DNA of 64,000 bases, from NCBI GenBank assembly GCA_964019055.1, contig OZ025210.1, forward strand, positions 7,645,547 through 7,709,546, read 5' to 3'. This stretch comes from Anthopleura xanthogrammica. Its lineage: Eukaryota; Cnidaria; Anthozoa; Actiniaria; Actiniidae. The position numbers were made by a program, and so were the translations under genes. The notes beneath the pieces were generated by a model. The model made no database searches. It saw only the letters and a list, made by a program, of their open reading frames with translations, and had not been told where the DNA came from. Shown piece by piece: positions 21,577 to 33,020 of this stretch; the first letter of the stretch is position 1, and every line of letters starts with the position of its first letter.

Positions 21577-22843
21577 CTACAGTAAATATAGAAAAGTATT
21601 AAGAAATACGTATACTAGCTACATATGTTTTCTATGTTAAAAACAATGCACAATGTTACTCAATTAATCTCAAATATTCTACATATTATATCACGACCTA
21701 AGAATTTCTGCAATTTGATGGCTGAAAGTACATGTAGTATTTCAAAATTATCTTTTTTGATTGGATAGAAAACAAAAGACATTTTCTCCAGAGGATTCTC
21801 ATAAATTTTTATGTTGGAAAAATAACTTGAACTGTCCGTCATCTTTTTTTGGTTGGAAAATGTTCGCTTTTCTTAAATCTAGAGTATTTAGGAGAAGGAA
21901 ACTACTGTCGTCTTCAGTAAAAAAATATATTAAAGAATCAGTTTGTGGACTTTATGGACCTAAAAGAATGATTTATGAGACGAAAAAGAAATTCAAGAAA
22001 CTCGCTTACGAGTACAAAACAGGGAAAACTACGAATTCCTTGCCAAAATTATATCCAGGCAAGTTCTGTATAACAAAAGCGATGGCTCTCTATATATACA
22101 GCACTAGCTAAAGAGAACTTAAGAAACTTACGTGCAGACGTACAAACCTGCTGAATTTCTGGCCTTCACAACATTTGATGAATTGGTGATTGAACTTTTT
22201 TTCAACTGATTGCACGAACCGGTAAGCTTATATTCAGTTTCAGTAAATTTATAAGCAAAAACTCGCCGAGGACGGCTCGTGAAATAACAAACAAATTGAA
22301 ATATGAAGAGTGGTATTTATGCCAAATATCACTACAAACTGTGCTATTATACCTTTACTATAGTAAAGGTATTCGATAATCAAATGTAATTAGGATGAAT
22401 GGAGTACCATGTGACAAAAACCTCGACAGAATTGATGGTACTTTTCGTTTAATTTCTTTTAAAAGTATGACTGAAAAATATATATGTCCATCAGCACAAT
22501 TGCAAATTCTTAGGTTTAGGTTCAAAGCATAGAACATACGATCTGAGACCATAATGGTACATGGGAAGTATGTTAATAATCAGATGTATCTAGTGAGTTA
22601 TACCACTCTTGGGATGCTCATTAATTTTTGCACTGACAGCATGGAGGTTGTTAACACATGTTTCTTATTGACTGTGTATCCCAAATGATACTCCAGAGGA
22701 TAATCTTGTCATTTCCAATAATACCGTTTGGTGTTAGCTTCCATGTTCCATATTTTGAACCTGACAATGATTTTTCTCCCTCTCTCTACCCAGCTATGTG
22801 ACTCTCATACAAACGCTATGGTTATGTTTATTAAGGCACACAC
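21577..22843. other. Intron 16, no clear feature
   Basis: Open frames at 21761-22111 (plus) and 22358-22552 (minus) show no recognised family. No long repeat noticed. Confidence 0.5.
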
Positions 22844-22861
22844 CTGCTTCGGATGATAGAC
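22844..22861 (-). CDS. Exon 16: 18-base microexon
   Basis: Codes LSSEA, the shortest exon of the model. Acceptor ctatttatttcgcag is strong; donor GCAG|GTGTGT is acceptable. Phase 1 at both ends. At this size chance occurrence is possible, so this is the least certain of the series. Confidence 0.5.
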
Positions 22862-24554
22862 CTGCGAAATAAATAGAACAATGTGAAAACAAGTTTAGAT
22901 AATTATATCATTATATCATTATGTCATTATATTAATTTAGATAAATGGGCCCCGGTAATATTTGTTGGACGATTTAGAAAGAGTGCAGAATTGTGCCTTA
23001 AGAATCATTTACCCATTCACCACTTATGCTGAAGCCTTAGCAGCCAGTAACCTAACTACATAGTACACTTTACGACTGCAGAAATGCTATAACGACCAAA
23101 CTATACAGCTGATGCGATCAGCTCTAATGTGAGGTCGTGAAGCAAAAGTTGCACAGCATACTACCCAAGCTAAACTTTAATCTGAGAAGTAAGCGGAATT
23201 TCGACTTTCCCAAGTGCAAAACAAATAGACTGAAGAACAATTTTATTCATGGTAACTGTAATTAGAATAATAATAGTTAATTGAGTGTATATACATAGTA
23301 AATTTAATTAGGATTTTTTAAAATTATTAATTATCCTATTTCAATTTTATGTAAAGTTTTACGTAATTTAGCTACTAAGATGCAATCTATATTATAGTAG
23401 TCCAATAACCAGTCCCCCGTCTGTGCCACAAAATTGTCTCAGGGTGTTTACTCTCCAGCCAACTAAAGTCCGTAAATCGCAAAACCAGAAATCAAAGTTT
23501 GCCTTAAAAACTCACGCTCGGCCAGGTAAGCCACAGGTAGCCGCCATCTTCTTTTACCCTTTTCAAAGAAGATTGTGACACGTCACGCTTCACAGCTCAC
23601 TTCAAATAAGGATTTCTTTGTTACTGTAAAATCGTTTGGTTTAGATTTATTTTTTATATAACACTAATGTTTAATTAAATATCCTCCTACTCCTTTTCAT
23701 CAAGATATGGCTAAAAGGAATTACATTCATTTGTCAACACTGGCTAAAAAAAACAAAAATCAAAACAAATGTCTGTGGTTCACGTGAACTGATTGTAAAT
23801 TTCGATCCAAATGGCAAACTAACTAAGTAGAAGAAATTAATCCCTTAAAAGCAAGTTAAAATGGCGAGCAAACTGACTCGAAATATTTTACCGAAATTAT
23901 AGAAAAACAATTACTGGTATATAGTTCTAGGCTTGAAGAGTCATGACTGCAAATTTCTCAGAAATCAAACAAGTTTTGATGCAAAACGACGCGATTGAAA
24001 TCATGTCCTTCAAAAAAAGCAATAGGTGCGGGCCACCTTTAATGATTTTCTGCCTTGAACGAGCACAATCACGTAAACCGCACAGTTTTTATGAATTTGT
24101 GCTGATATTCCCATCGAATTATCTCTCTTAGATGCCTGGTGACCTCTAACTTTTTAAACAGATTTTTAAGCCCTTTGATAGTATAAGATAATTCACATAA
24201 TCATTTTAATATAAAATTGATTTCCAATTAGTGGGCACCATCCTTAAAATATCAATAACATTTGAAGACGTTTCGGCTAATTCTTAAGCATTCATCCGTG
24301 TGTTGAAAGTTACTAGTTTAGAGGTTGGTTGTAAATGCATATGTTTCTAAAAGCTATAAATTCACATGTTCCTCTTCTTCTGTCTTTGACTGTGTTATGG
24401 TGTGTGTAGGATATTATTTTCTCCCAATTATAAATGAAATCAATGCTCGGTGAATTAATAATTATCTAGACTAAATTGAAAAATGACTGTACCTAGCTTC
24501 TGACATTAATTCAGACTAATGTTGAACTCTTATTGACAAAACATTTTTATTTAC
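22862..24554. other. Intron 15, no clear feature
   Basis: AT-rich, with short ORFs only. No domain, RNA or long repeat recognised. Confidence 0.5.
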
Positions 24555-24578
24555 CATGTTCAGGACCTTTTTTCTGAG
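24555..24578 (-). CDS. Exon 15: 24-base microexon with GPEH
   Basis: Codes QKKGPEH. Acceptor tcaggtttag, donor ACATG|GTAAAT, phase 1 at both ends. Support comes only from splice sites, phase and position in the microexon series; no domain can be assigned to so short a piece. Confidence 0.55.
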
Positions 24579-24763
24579 CTAAACCTGAAAGACAAGGAAA
24601 ATCAGATTGAAATTAGAAATTTAGTAGACACTGTTAAAAAGCAGTAGACCAACAAAACCAAATCACTCTAAGAAAGCAATTAACCGACCAGCATGAACTG
24701 AACCACCTACAAATCAATTAACATACAATTTAAAGAACCCATTTACAAACACACTTTATAAAT

Positions 24764-25062
24764 TCCGGGGGGGGGGGGGGGGGGGTTAATTCGGGTCATT
24801 TCATACGGGAATGCTCTGCCCGGACTCTTGACCCCTTACCCTTTTTTATACCAAATTTCAGCAAAAACGTACCCCTTTTTAATACCTTTTTGCCTGAAAA
24901 GGTACCCCTTTCATATAACTTTTGAAGAAAATCCGCCCCTTTTTATACCAAAACTCACAAATATTCTCCCCTTTTCTATACGTGCGGCCTGAAAAAGTAC
25001 CCCTTTCGGGCGGAGCCTCCCGGTATAGTCCATGATAGGAAGTACCCCCCCCCCCCGTATCA
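24764..25062 (+). mobile_element. 'Pyrimidine GGGTAC' MITE, copy 1
   Basis: Begins with a long G run and ends with a C run. Inside, short inverted-spaced units such as 'gtacccctttc', 'ctttttatacca' and 'cgggcggagc' recur. The same element is present inverted at 47100-47397. Confidence 0.85.
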
Positions 25063-25272
25063 ATTACCCTTCATCTAATCAATCGGCCAAGGTAAAAGAC
25101 GCTCATGCCAACCGACTAACCAACCATCCTACCATCAAACCAATAAACAAACGAAAGAAAATAATTAATTAATCAACTGACCGACTGACTGACCTATCAA
25201 CAAATCCCCAACAAACCAACCATCAACAAAGAAATCGACAAGCCCGACAGACTAATTGACCTTTATACTTAC

Positions 25273-25302
25273 CAAAATGTGGACCACGTAAACGAATTTG
25301 TC
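25273..25302 (-). CDS. Exon 14: 30-base microexon with GPHF
   Basis: Codes QIRLRGPHF. Acceptor gacttttag, donor TTTTG|GTAAGT, phase 1 at both ends. Its GPHF resembles GPEH in exon 15 and GPSF in exon 18, which hints at duplication of short exons. It lies 3' of a LINE-filled intron of 3.6 kb. Confidence 0.62.
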
Positions 25303-25392
25303 CTAAAAGTCAATGTTTCATGAAAAGTTAGGTGAAAACATATATCGCAAAAATTCAAGATAAAGGAGAACTTGAAGAAAAACACGACGAAA

Positions 25393-25399
25393 AATAAAG

Positions 25400-25430
<31 letters not shown>

Positions 25431-25602
25431 GTGGTTTATTTCAACTTTTGTCTGACTTGACTTTTTACAGAAGATTGCGGAAATGTGGCATAATTTCTAA
25501 GCAAAATTCTTAATTTCCGTACTGACAGATCAAATGGTATTGTACTTAGACAGCATACAAAGCCTTAACTATTTCACAATTCTGGGAAATTACTATTATT
25601 AA

Positions 25603-25642
<40 letters not shown>
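25393..25642. repeat. (ATT)n tracts
   Basis: Two (ATT)n runs, about 25403-25430 and 25593-25643, on either side of an unremarkable 160 bases. Confidence 0.95.
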
Positions 25643-25645
<3 letters not shown>

Positions 25646-25879
25646 TTATTTGAACCTCAGAAAAATTTGATACAATATGATTTTTCCTGGTAAAATTATT
25701 AAATTACTAGTCAGGTCTTTTCCCAAGACCTAAGACCTCAAACTGTCATTTCAAAACCTAACCGAAACCTATTAACCTATTGTTACAATGCTTCCTTTTT
25801 TTCTTTCTTTTACCCCCCCCCCCCCCTCCCTTTTTTCTTCCTATTAAGTTCTAAGACTTTCCTTAGTATTCTGGCAGCG

Positions 25880-27470
25880 GATTTCTAAAAGTATTGCTAT
25901 CATGTTACGTATGCCTAACATAGTTACATATTCCTTTAGTCTCTTTGACACCGGCTGAGCTTAAACTTCCCACTACTACTGGTACTACTTTGACCTTTGT
26001 TTTCCATATCTTTTTTAGTTCTCTTGTAAGGTCCTGGTATTTTTCTATCTTCTCAAGCTCTTTGATTTCAATCCCTCTGTCAGCAGGCACAGCTACATCG
26101 ATAATCCAGGTTTTTGTCAATTCCTTCTCAACCAGAACTATATCCGGACGCCTAGCCTGAATTATCCTATCTGTCTGGATGGTAAAGTCCCACAGCAACT
26201 TAACTTCATGGTTCTCCATCACACTATCAGGAACATGTTGATACCATTTGTCACAACATGGTAGTCCATATTTCTTGCAAAGTTCCCAGTGCAGGAGTCC
26301 AGCAAGTGTGTCGTGTCGACGCTTGAACTCTATCTGTGCAAGTTTACTGCAGGCACAAATAATATGTTCTACAGTTTCCTCACATGTGCCACACATTCTG
26401 CACTTTTCAGACACTTCTTGATTTTCGATTGTAGCCTTTATTGCGTTAGTTATAGCTTGGTCTTGAGCAGCAGTGATTAGCCCTTCAGTTTCTCTCTTCA
26501 GATCACCGACTCTCAGCCAATTCCACGTCTCCTTATCAGCCACATCCTTGATTTCCTGATGGTACTAGCTCTGTAGGGGTTTTTGACATTATTTCTTTCC
26601 ACCTTTGGTCTCTCTTCCTTTGCTTGTAATCCTTTGGTTGTTCCGCTGGTGCATGTTTCTCTATTTTACAAGCTGTAATCAACAACCTTTCTTGGCTTTA
26701 TATACTGTGCGAGGCTTCCGTCTTCCATTCTAATACAGTCTTCAATACTGATAAGGCCACGCCCTCCCTCTGTTCTTGGTAAATAGATAGGGTTGACACA
26801 AGACCTGGGATGAATAGCTCAGTATATGCATAACAAATTAACTTCCTCGGTCCATTTCTTGCAGATCATTATTGGTCCAATTGACTATTCCTCCGCTGTA
26901 GCGAATCGTTGATACAGCCCACGTATTGATTGCTTTCATGAGGTTTCCTCCATTCAGCTTCGACTTAAGGAGTTTACTCAGCCTTCTCGTATATTCAACT
27001 TGTAGCTTTTCCTTCATTTCTGAATGTAGGACATCATCAGCTTCCAGTACGCCCAAGTACTTATAACAATCATCATCTTCTTATCTGTCTTATCCTTTTC
27101 TCATAGCGCTTCACTTTACTTGCCTTGGCCTTGATCCTTTGTTTCAGCTCTTCCATTACCACTTTCAATCCTTTACCTCTGACATTATACTTTCGCTCTA
27201 GCCGTTCCATCTTTCGAGAAGTCCCAGCTGTTTGGATGTTGATTTGTTGAAGTCTGCTTAAGTCCCTTGCTAATCTGTCCTTGTAATCTTCTTTTCCAGG
27301 ATGGTTCTCCGTTCTTTCATTTTTTTCGAGCTTCACTCCCACTCTTTCAGTTACCACAGCAGCAGCGGCATACACAACGTCGTTTGTCTCTGTAATATCC
27401 TTCGTAGGAATAGTTCGCAGCATACTGTCGACAATTTTGACTTGGTCTAACAACTTTTTCGTAAATACTC
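25880..27470 (-). mobile_element. Restriction-endonuclease LINE, reverse transcriptase deleted
   Basis: Minus strand, three open pieces. The 5' piece (27073-27453) is lysine-rich and ends KRYEKRIRQIRR. The next (26838-27056) reads LGVLEADDV, AINTWAVSTIRYSGGIVNW, the thumb region after the RT. The 3' piece (25905-26543) has ETEGLITAAQDQAI, a C-x2-C ... H-x-x-x-C knuckle (CRMCGTCEETVEHIICAC) and an endonuclease motif RRPDIVLVEKEL ... IIDVAVP. The RT palm itself is missing: pieces 1 and 2 join directly at about 27065. R4/NeSL/R2-like group; exact clade unclear. Dead copy in the intron between exons 14 and 13. Confidence 0.85.
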
Positions 27471-27912
27471 AACGAAGATCTGGTAATCTCTCTCGGTCTG
27501 TTTTGTGTAGTATTTCATACAGTCGAGATTTTATTGCGTTTTGTTTGTTTTGGTTTTTGTTTGTTGGTTCTCTCCTGTGCTTCGAGGGTTTTTCCGGGTT
27601 CTCCGGTTTTTCCTCCCTCCTCAAAAATCAACTTCTAAATTCCAATTGGAATGCAGTGGAGGAATAGCCACTCTGTGGATTCCACTGTTAATTCTCATTT
27701 ATTTTATTTTTATTTATTTATTTTTGTCCGTCTGTCAATTCCATTTCTTCAGATAATATTGCTCGTTGATTTTCTTCTGTACCATCGCCGTGTGTGGTCG
27801 AACAATTTTACTCTGTCCCAGTGCTATGGTCTGTTCCAGGACTCCGTTCTTCAGTGTCAACTTGCCTGCTTTCGGTTAGCTTCCTCTTTATTACCTCTAG
27901 CTAATATATAGA

Positions 27913-28590
27913 TTTAGGCACTGCCTAAAAGCGGAGCTCCCATAAATAGTATATTTAGTGCTAAAAACGTGACAATGGTGTGACGCGGCATAACGCTGGT
28001 TATAGTGTTACCACTTCGTTTGATCTTACCAGAACCCATGCAGACTTAAGGAAAAACTAAAAGAAAAACCATTATTTTAAGCCTTCAAAAGCATTAGAAA
28101 CTTTTCAATTCGAAGAAAAATGATTATAGATTGTAGAACATATGAATACATGTATAGAACAAAGGATTTTATTCAGCAAATCTTAGTAATCCAAATTATA
28201 AGTTTTTTTTAGGTGGAAAGTGAACTACACTGAAAATTGTCGAAAAATATTACTGATCAGCTTAAGCTTACATTCACTTTAACTTCGCATGACAGGAGAC
28301 ATATTCATTTATGCAAGATAATAATTTTCTTTGTTAGTAAGTTGGTCTTTGAAAAGTTTTTTTCCAGATTTATTTTTAACTTTATTATCGAGCGAAATAT
28401 CTTACAAAAACATAAGCTTATCCATAAAAAAAAAACTCATCATTTTTGCGATTGTGTAATAGTAATAGCTAAAAAAGTCCGATAAATAGCAAATGTTTGG
28501 TGTGATATGTATTCCTTTTTCATATTTCATTCAACATTAAAATAAATTATCTATAAAAATGTCAAAATATCCATATGATTATGAAATATG
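27913..28590 (+). repeat. Dispersed repeat family 2, copy A
   Basis: Starts with the 30-base motif tttaggcactgcctaaaagc...ggagctccca and continues with a block matching 40314-40900 (for example 'tgtgacg', 'atgtattcctt', 'aaaataaattatctat'). Non-coding. The start holds two short palindromes (aggca-tgcct and ggagctcc). Confidence 0.75.
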
Positions 28591-28912
28591 GAATCTTGTT
28601 TTGACATCATAATTCCTCGCTTGAGGCTCGCTGGCCGTCAAATATATTTTTTCAAAGAACTAAGTCTTAGCCTTTTTTCTTGAAATGGGATCAAAAATAA
28701 AAAATCAAAGCTTCAAATATCGCTTTTTTGGTTCACAAGTAATGAAGAAAAAGATAATAAAAATCTAGTGCAGTAAAAACGACAAACTATCCAAGTTTTT
28801 CTGACAATGTTTGCCGAAGCAACGTCCTTGGCTTGTCTGAGAGTTTCTCCAGCTAGTTTACACATTTCTTGTCGATTTTTTACGAAATATTAGTTAACAT
28901 TAATGAATTTAC

Positions 28913-28933
28913 CTTCTATGAAGTGTTTTCTAA
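28913..28933 (-). CDS. Exon 13: 21-base microexon
   Basis: Codes RKHFIE plus shared codons. Acceptor gaataatttcag and donor GAAG|GTAAAT are both good. Phase 1 at both ends, so skipping or inclusion keeps the frame. First of six consecutive microexons between the PA14-like and F5/8C-like regions. Confidence 0.6.
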
Positions 28934-29026
28934 CTGAAATTATTCATGCAATATAATCATGTTTTTTCTGGTCTACATGCCACTTTTTCTCTCACCGAAG
29001 TTTCAGTCACGAAACTTCATCGTAAG

Positions 29027-29210
29027 ATGTATGTATGTATGTATGTATGTATGTATGTATGTATGTATGTATGTATGTTTGTATGTATGTATGTATGTAT
29101 GTATGTATGTATGTATGTATGTATGTATGTATGTATGTATGTATGTATGTATGTATGTATGTATGTATGTATGTATGTATGTATGTATGTATGTATGTAT
29201 GTATGTATGT

Positions 29211-29250
<40 letters not shown>

Positions 29251-29263
29251 ATGTATGTATGTA
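29027..29263. repeat. (TATG)n array with (TG)n insert
   Basis: About 235 bases of TATG, one T-for-A change at 29079 and a (TG)n stretch at 29213-29234. In the intron between exons 13 and 12. Confidence 0.97.
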
Positions 29264-29692
29264 TCGATGGATTACCATTTTTTCTTAAGTATGGTCCTCC
29301 AGGATAGCTCGTACTTTATCCGCCAGTCTTTGTTCAGTTTGTTGGTCCATTCCTCTTTCTTCCCATAGTTCAAGCAACCTCTTTCTATAGCCTCTCTTCT
29401 CGGGCTCACTCTTTATATAACATTCCATCAAAGTTCTATTTTCTTCTTTATTTTGGACAGTTACATTTTCACGACGTCTACCAGCCTGTCCACACGCTTT
29501 GTCGATGCCAGATGAAGAACCGCCATTTGCTTCGATTCTGTTTTAATTGTTTTCATTGGTCCTTGATTTCATCATTTCATCACAGTTATTGTGAGTAATT
29601 GTGTCCATGAAGACCTTCTTTCCCTGCGTAGCTTATTTCCCAGAAGAACTTCAGCTCGTTCAGATTTTGCGCGAGCTGGGTGACAGCAGTTG

Positions 29693-29694
<2 letters not shown>

Positions 29695-29760
<66 letters not shown>

Positions 29761-29781
29761 CATTATTATTATTATTATTAA
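29695..29781. repeat. (ATT)n array
   Basis: About 29 copies of ATT, 30 bases 3' of the donor of exon 12 on the gene strand; one interruption (cattatt) near 29761. Confidence 0.96.
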
Positions 29782-29812
29782 TTATAGCTTCTAATATAGT
29801 GATATTTCTTAC

Positions 29813-29990
29813 CTTGTATGTTAAGAAGTTCCCGAGAGTCATTTTGCTTTCCATTATTTGCCATGATGCTAAACTCCAAAATCCTTACACCTGTTGAATC
29901 AAGTGATGTACCGATCTGTGAATCGACATGCAGTGAGTATCTTTTAATAGCAGATATCGCAGTTAAACTCAGTTTCGCATTCGAGCTAAA
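29813..29990 (-). CDS. Exon 12: beta-rich segment after PA14
   Basis: 59 codons starting in phase 0 and ending in phase 1. Strands AKLSLTAISAIKRYSLHV and RILEFSIMANNG are visible; no cysteines. It could be the last strands of the PA14-like fold or a linker. The acceptor has two tandem CAG options (end at 29990 or 29993), which would add or skip one glutamine. Donor ACAAG|GTAAGA. Confidence 0.72.
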
Positions 29991-30089
29991 CTGCTGTTTT
30001 TGAAGACCATAGACTAATTTGCACAGGATTACATTAGCCTCGTTTATAAGTCAGTTATTCAAAGACACGATTAAAAGTCCGTGTGTTTG

Positions 30090-30190
30090 CTATTATTAAA
30101 CTTGCACATTTTTTACACTACAGTTGGCTGTTGCTAATGATTTGCAAGAGTCAACTGTAATGTAAAGAATGTGCAAGTTTAATAATACCA
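30090..30190. mobile_element. Short MITE-like inverted repeat
   Basis: 'tattattaaacttgcacatt' pairs with 'aatgtgcaagtttaataata', with about 40-base arms including 'tacagttg'. Located in the intron between exons 12 and 11. Confidence 0.85.
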
Positions 30191-30380
30191 ATAACAACTG
30201 TTTGAAGCCTATGGAGTTTAACTCTGATATCTGCTATTAGGATTTTTGACAGACCAATATGTTGATTACAGTTGCCCAAATCGGAAACTGGGTCAAGTTA
30301 TGAATTTTAACCTAATAACTGCTATTTAATCTGAGAAAGCATTTCAATCTTAATAAGTCTAGCAAATCTAATCGTGTTAT

Positions 30381-30497
30381 GTCATCCGTTACAAGCCTTT
30401 AAGAGTGTCAAATATTTACTGAGAATGTATGGTCTTGGGGACAAACCATACATTCTTTGTAAGTGTTTGACACTTTTGAAGGCTCGTAACGTATGAC
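30381..30497. repeat. Inverted repeat overlapping the end of exon 11
   Basis: Left arm contains 'gtcatccgttacaagccttt' and 'agtgtcaaatattta'; right arm is its imperfect inverse. The exon 11 donor lies in the left arm and the last 26 codons in the right arm. Confidence 0.85.
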
Positions 30498-30708
30498 TTT
30501 GCTCTTTTCCGTTTTGGCCAATACATACGAACCTGGGTCTTTAGAAAACAAGTATTCCCAGTTTATTGGATCCTCTGTTTTGCCATCGGGTCTTGTCATG
30601 CCAACAGAAAAACATCCATGGTCTGTTCTGGCTTTAGAATTGTTTACAGTCAAAACATAGATTGTACATTTGCTGAGGTACAATGACTTGGATGTCCTTT
30701 GAATGCAT
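30420..30708 (-). CDS. Exon 11: PA14-like domain, end
   Basis: 96 codons, with cysteines at RCIQRT (C is the first full codon), SKCTIYV and HGCFSVGM, an INWEYLF strand, and CMVCPQDHT close to the end. It probably finishes the PA14-like region. Donor TTCTCA|GTAAAT. Oddity: the last third of the exon is one arm of a roughly 50-base inverted repeat that continues past the donor (30381-30497), so the donor would sit in a hairpin. Confidence 0.75.
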
Positions 30709-30766
30709 CTAAAGCAAAAAAAGGAAACCAAAAAGCTTTCCACAAAACATCATATAGAACACATTC

Positions 30767-30866
30767 ATGGGATGGGATGGGATGGGATGGGATGGGATGG
30801 GATGGGATGGGATGGGATGGGATGGGATGGGATGGGATGGGATGGGATGGGATGGGATGGGATGGG
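30767..30866. repeat. (GGGAT)n pentamer array, about 20 copies
   Basis: Pure ATGGG units in the intron between exons 11 and 10, followed by degenerate copies to about 30900. Confidence 0.97.
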
Positions 30867-30904
30867 GATAGAATAAAATGGTATGGAATAATATGCGATG
30901 TTAT

Positions 30905-30960
30905 GTGACAAGGTGCAAGAGGTCCGAGTTCGATTCCCAGTGACTTCGCATTCTTGTTTC
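30905..30960 (+). repeat. tRNA-like B-box fragment
   Basis: 'gagttcgattcccagtg' matches a tRNA B box at about 30925. No A box, so a SINE fragment or chance. A (GT)n and a poly-G run of about 23 lie at 31038-31075. Confidence 0.3.
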
Positions 30961-31035
30961 GACTTCTTTCCTTTCTGTGTAGCATTGATTGGCTTTTAAA
31001 ATACGTAAAAATGGAGCCCTGATGGAAAGAGAGAG

Positions 31036-31069
<34 letters not shown>

Positions 31070-31215
31070 GGGGGGTAAAATGAACGTACCGTCGGCCTCA
31101 AGTTTATTAGTCACAGACTATTACGAGCTACCGACGTAAAATAAGGACGCTTTACCATTTTTTACCTTTATGTGATTCCGTGCTTTTTTATGACGTTATG
31201 GTAGATATTACTTAC

Positions 31216-31385
31216 GTGTCATCTTCATTATAAGCAGCAGGTTTTTCTGTCGATATTAGTTTCTTCCGAATGTACATTCGGGACATGTAAACCGATTCAT
31301 GATCATCCCATCGCCTTATGTCTAATTTGCACGGGTTATTATATGAACATTTTAACTGGAAAGTATAATTGCCACTCATGGGAAC
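31216..31385 (-). CDS. Exon 10: PA14-like domain, middle
   Basis: Starts VPMSGNYTFQLKC, close to the PA14 signature (P-x-S/T-G-x-Y-x-F), with cysteines in KCSYNNPCKLDI. The rest is charged and helical-looking. Strong acceptor (ttttttttcag) and donor GACAC|GTAAGT; it ends in phase 2, which exon 11 accepts. Confidence 0.8.
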
Positions 31386-31449
31386 CTGAAAAAAAATAGA
31401 TATTTTAGGTATATCTCATTATAGATTATGTAATCGACGTGTGGAGGAC

Positions 31450-31681
31450 TTTCAATAGTCCCCTTCACAGTTCGAATTCCCTGCGCAATTTTGAAAGGTA
31501 GCCGTGCCTTTGCATCGTAGCGAGACATGAGGTGACCTTGCAATGATAGAGACGTGAATAATTGTCCGAGGTGTTAAAAAGGGTCTCTATCATTGCAAGG
31601 TCACCTCATGTCTCGCTTCGATGCAAAGACACGGCTACCTTTCAAGATGGCGCAAGGAATTGTGAAGAGGACTATTGACAA
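31450..31681. mobile_element. MITE family 1, copy 2
   Basis: Full palindromic element: ends 'caatagtccccttcaca' and 'tgtgaagaggactattg', inner arms 'gtagccgtgcctttgcatc' and 'gcgagacatgaggtgaccttgcaatgat' cut into a long stem of about 100 bases. Same family as 19719-19935. Confidence 0.9.
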
Positions 31682-31759
31682 GAAGATGGCAAATATCTCG
31701 TAAATAATTGTAATACCCGTTCATTATCATCATTAATATACACAATATTGGCAATCAAC

Positions 31760-31902
31760 CTTTACAAAAGTCGTAAAGCCTTCTTTGTAATCTTCGTCAA
31801 TTTCAAAAGGCGAAGTAATAGTAGAGGTCTGAGTCTGTGCAATGCTCTTGCCATCGTCATACCAGAGTTCACGGATTACTCCTTTTATGTCATGTCTTGA
31901 AT
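31760..31902 (-). CDS. Exon 9: PA14-like domain, start
   Basis: Encodes GVIRELWYDDGKS near the start and ends in a FVK strand. The 'G-x-x-x-E-x-W' start and the partner exon 10 suggest a PA14-type beta-barrel, common in extracellular carbohydrate-binding proteins. Acceptor tgttctttag; donor AAAG|GTTGAT is a weak match to consensus, so the exact 3' end is less sure, but phase 0 fits exon 10. Confidence 0.72.
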
Positions 31903-32093
31903 CTAAAGAACAGGTTAGGTTTTAGGAAATATCACATTGCTATACCAAACTTTCTCCGTTCGCAGTAGGACACACATACATTTTTAAATTTAAAAAATAA
32001 AAAGCACCAAACATATGTGTACCTTTCTTATAATATATATTTCTTTGTGAAAAAAATGGTACAGATTTTCTGTTCTTAATAATAGTTTTTTAG

Positions 32094-32223
32094 TCAGGTA
32101 GGTAGGTAGGTAGGTAGGTAGGTAGGTAGGTAGGTAGGTAGGTAGGTAGGTAGGTAGGTAGGTAGGTAAGTAAGGAGTTAGGTAGGTAGATAGTAGGTAG
32201 GTACGTAGTTGAGTGAGTGGGTG
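32094..32223. repeat. (GTAG)n array, left part
   Basis: GTAG units, then degenerate GTAG/GTGAGT sequence up to the left end of the 3.3 kb element. The same kind of repeat continues on the other side (35502-35612). Confidence 0.95.
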
Positions 32224-33020
32224 CCAGCTGATCTGAGGAAAAATATTAGTCAATCAGAATTTAAAAAAATTGCAAAACTGAGGTGTCATCCTTTGTAGCA
32301 CATTGATTCGGGAAAATAACAGCTTAAACTGACTGTAACTGAGCTTTTTTTACCAGAAAAACCTTGTAGATTATTGTAGATTTTAATCCCTAAAAATATT
32401 TTTTACCTACTTTTAACAGAAAAATGCTACGAATTTGAGACCTTGGTCTTGGCGATAGTTTTGCCCAAGTAAAGTGGTTTTGCTCACTACAAATTTTATT
32501 TTAAAATAAATATATACGGTCTATAAACATCAATTGCTTATAGAATATATAGAGATTATCACACGTTAAGAGCCTGATATCATTTTTATTCACGAGTTTC
32601 CGTATCATATCGCGAACAAGCGAGTCCGCGACCCTAAATGTGTAATAAATATATATATTACATATTTCTGGTGCTATCTTGGATTGTTAGGGAGTTAAGT
32701 AATTAAGAATTCTCTTGATTTAACTTCAAGTAGCGAATTTGAATTGCCTAGCTAGAGACAAGTGAAAACTGCAAAGTTTTCAAGGACTTATTTACCTTTC
32801 TTATATATTTGAATTAAATAACGATTGAAAATGAAAATGTGCCTCTTGGCATCTTACAAAAGACTTGTTACTCGGGCTTCCTGTGGAATGCTTTTATTCT
32901 TTTTCGTTATTCTTTTTTTTTTTCTTCAGTCACAAATCGCCCTCGAAGCGCTAAAGCGCATGCGCGAAATCAAAGTCTATGCGCATGCGTAGAATCAGCC
33001 ATGACCACATGGTTGAGCAA

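Noticed and set aside
22130..22150. A seventh microexon
   Set aside because: Possible splice sites give 16 or 19 bases, which breaks the frame and the phase-1 series.
28946..29368. YVCM repeat frames
   Set aside because: Translations of the (TATG)n array; the same applies to 42202-42646.
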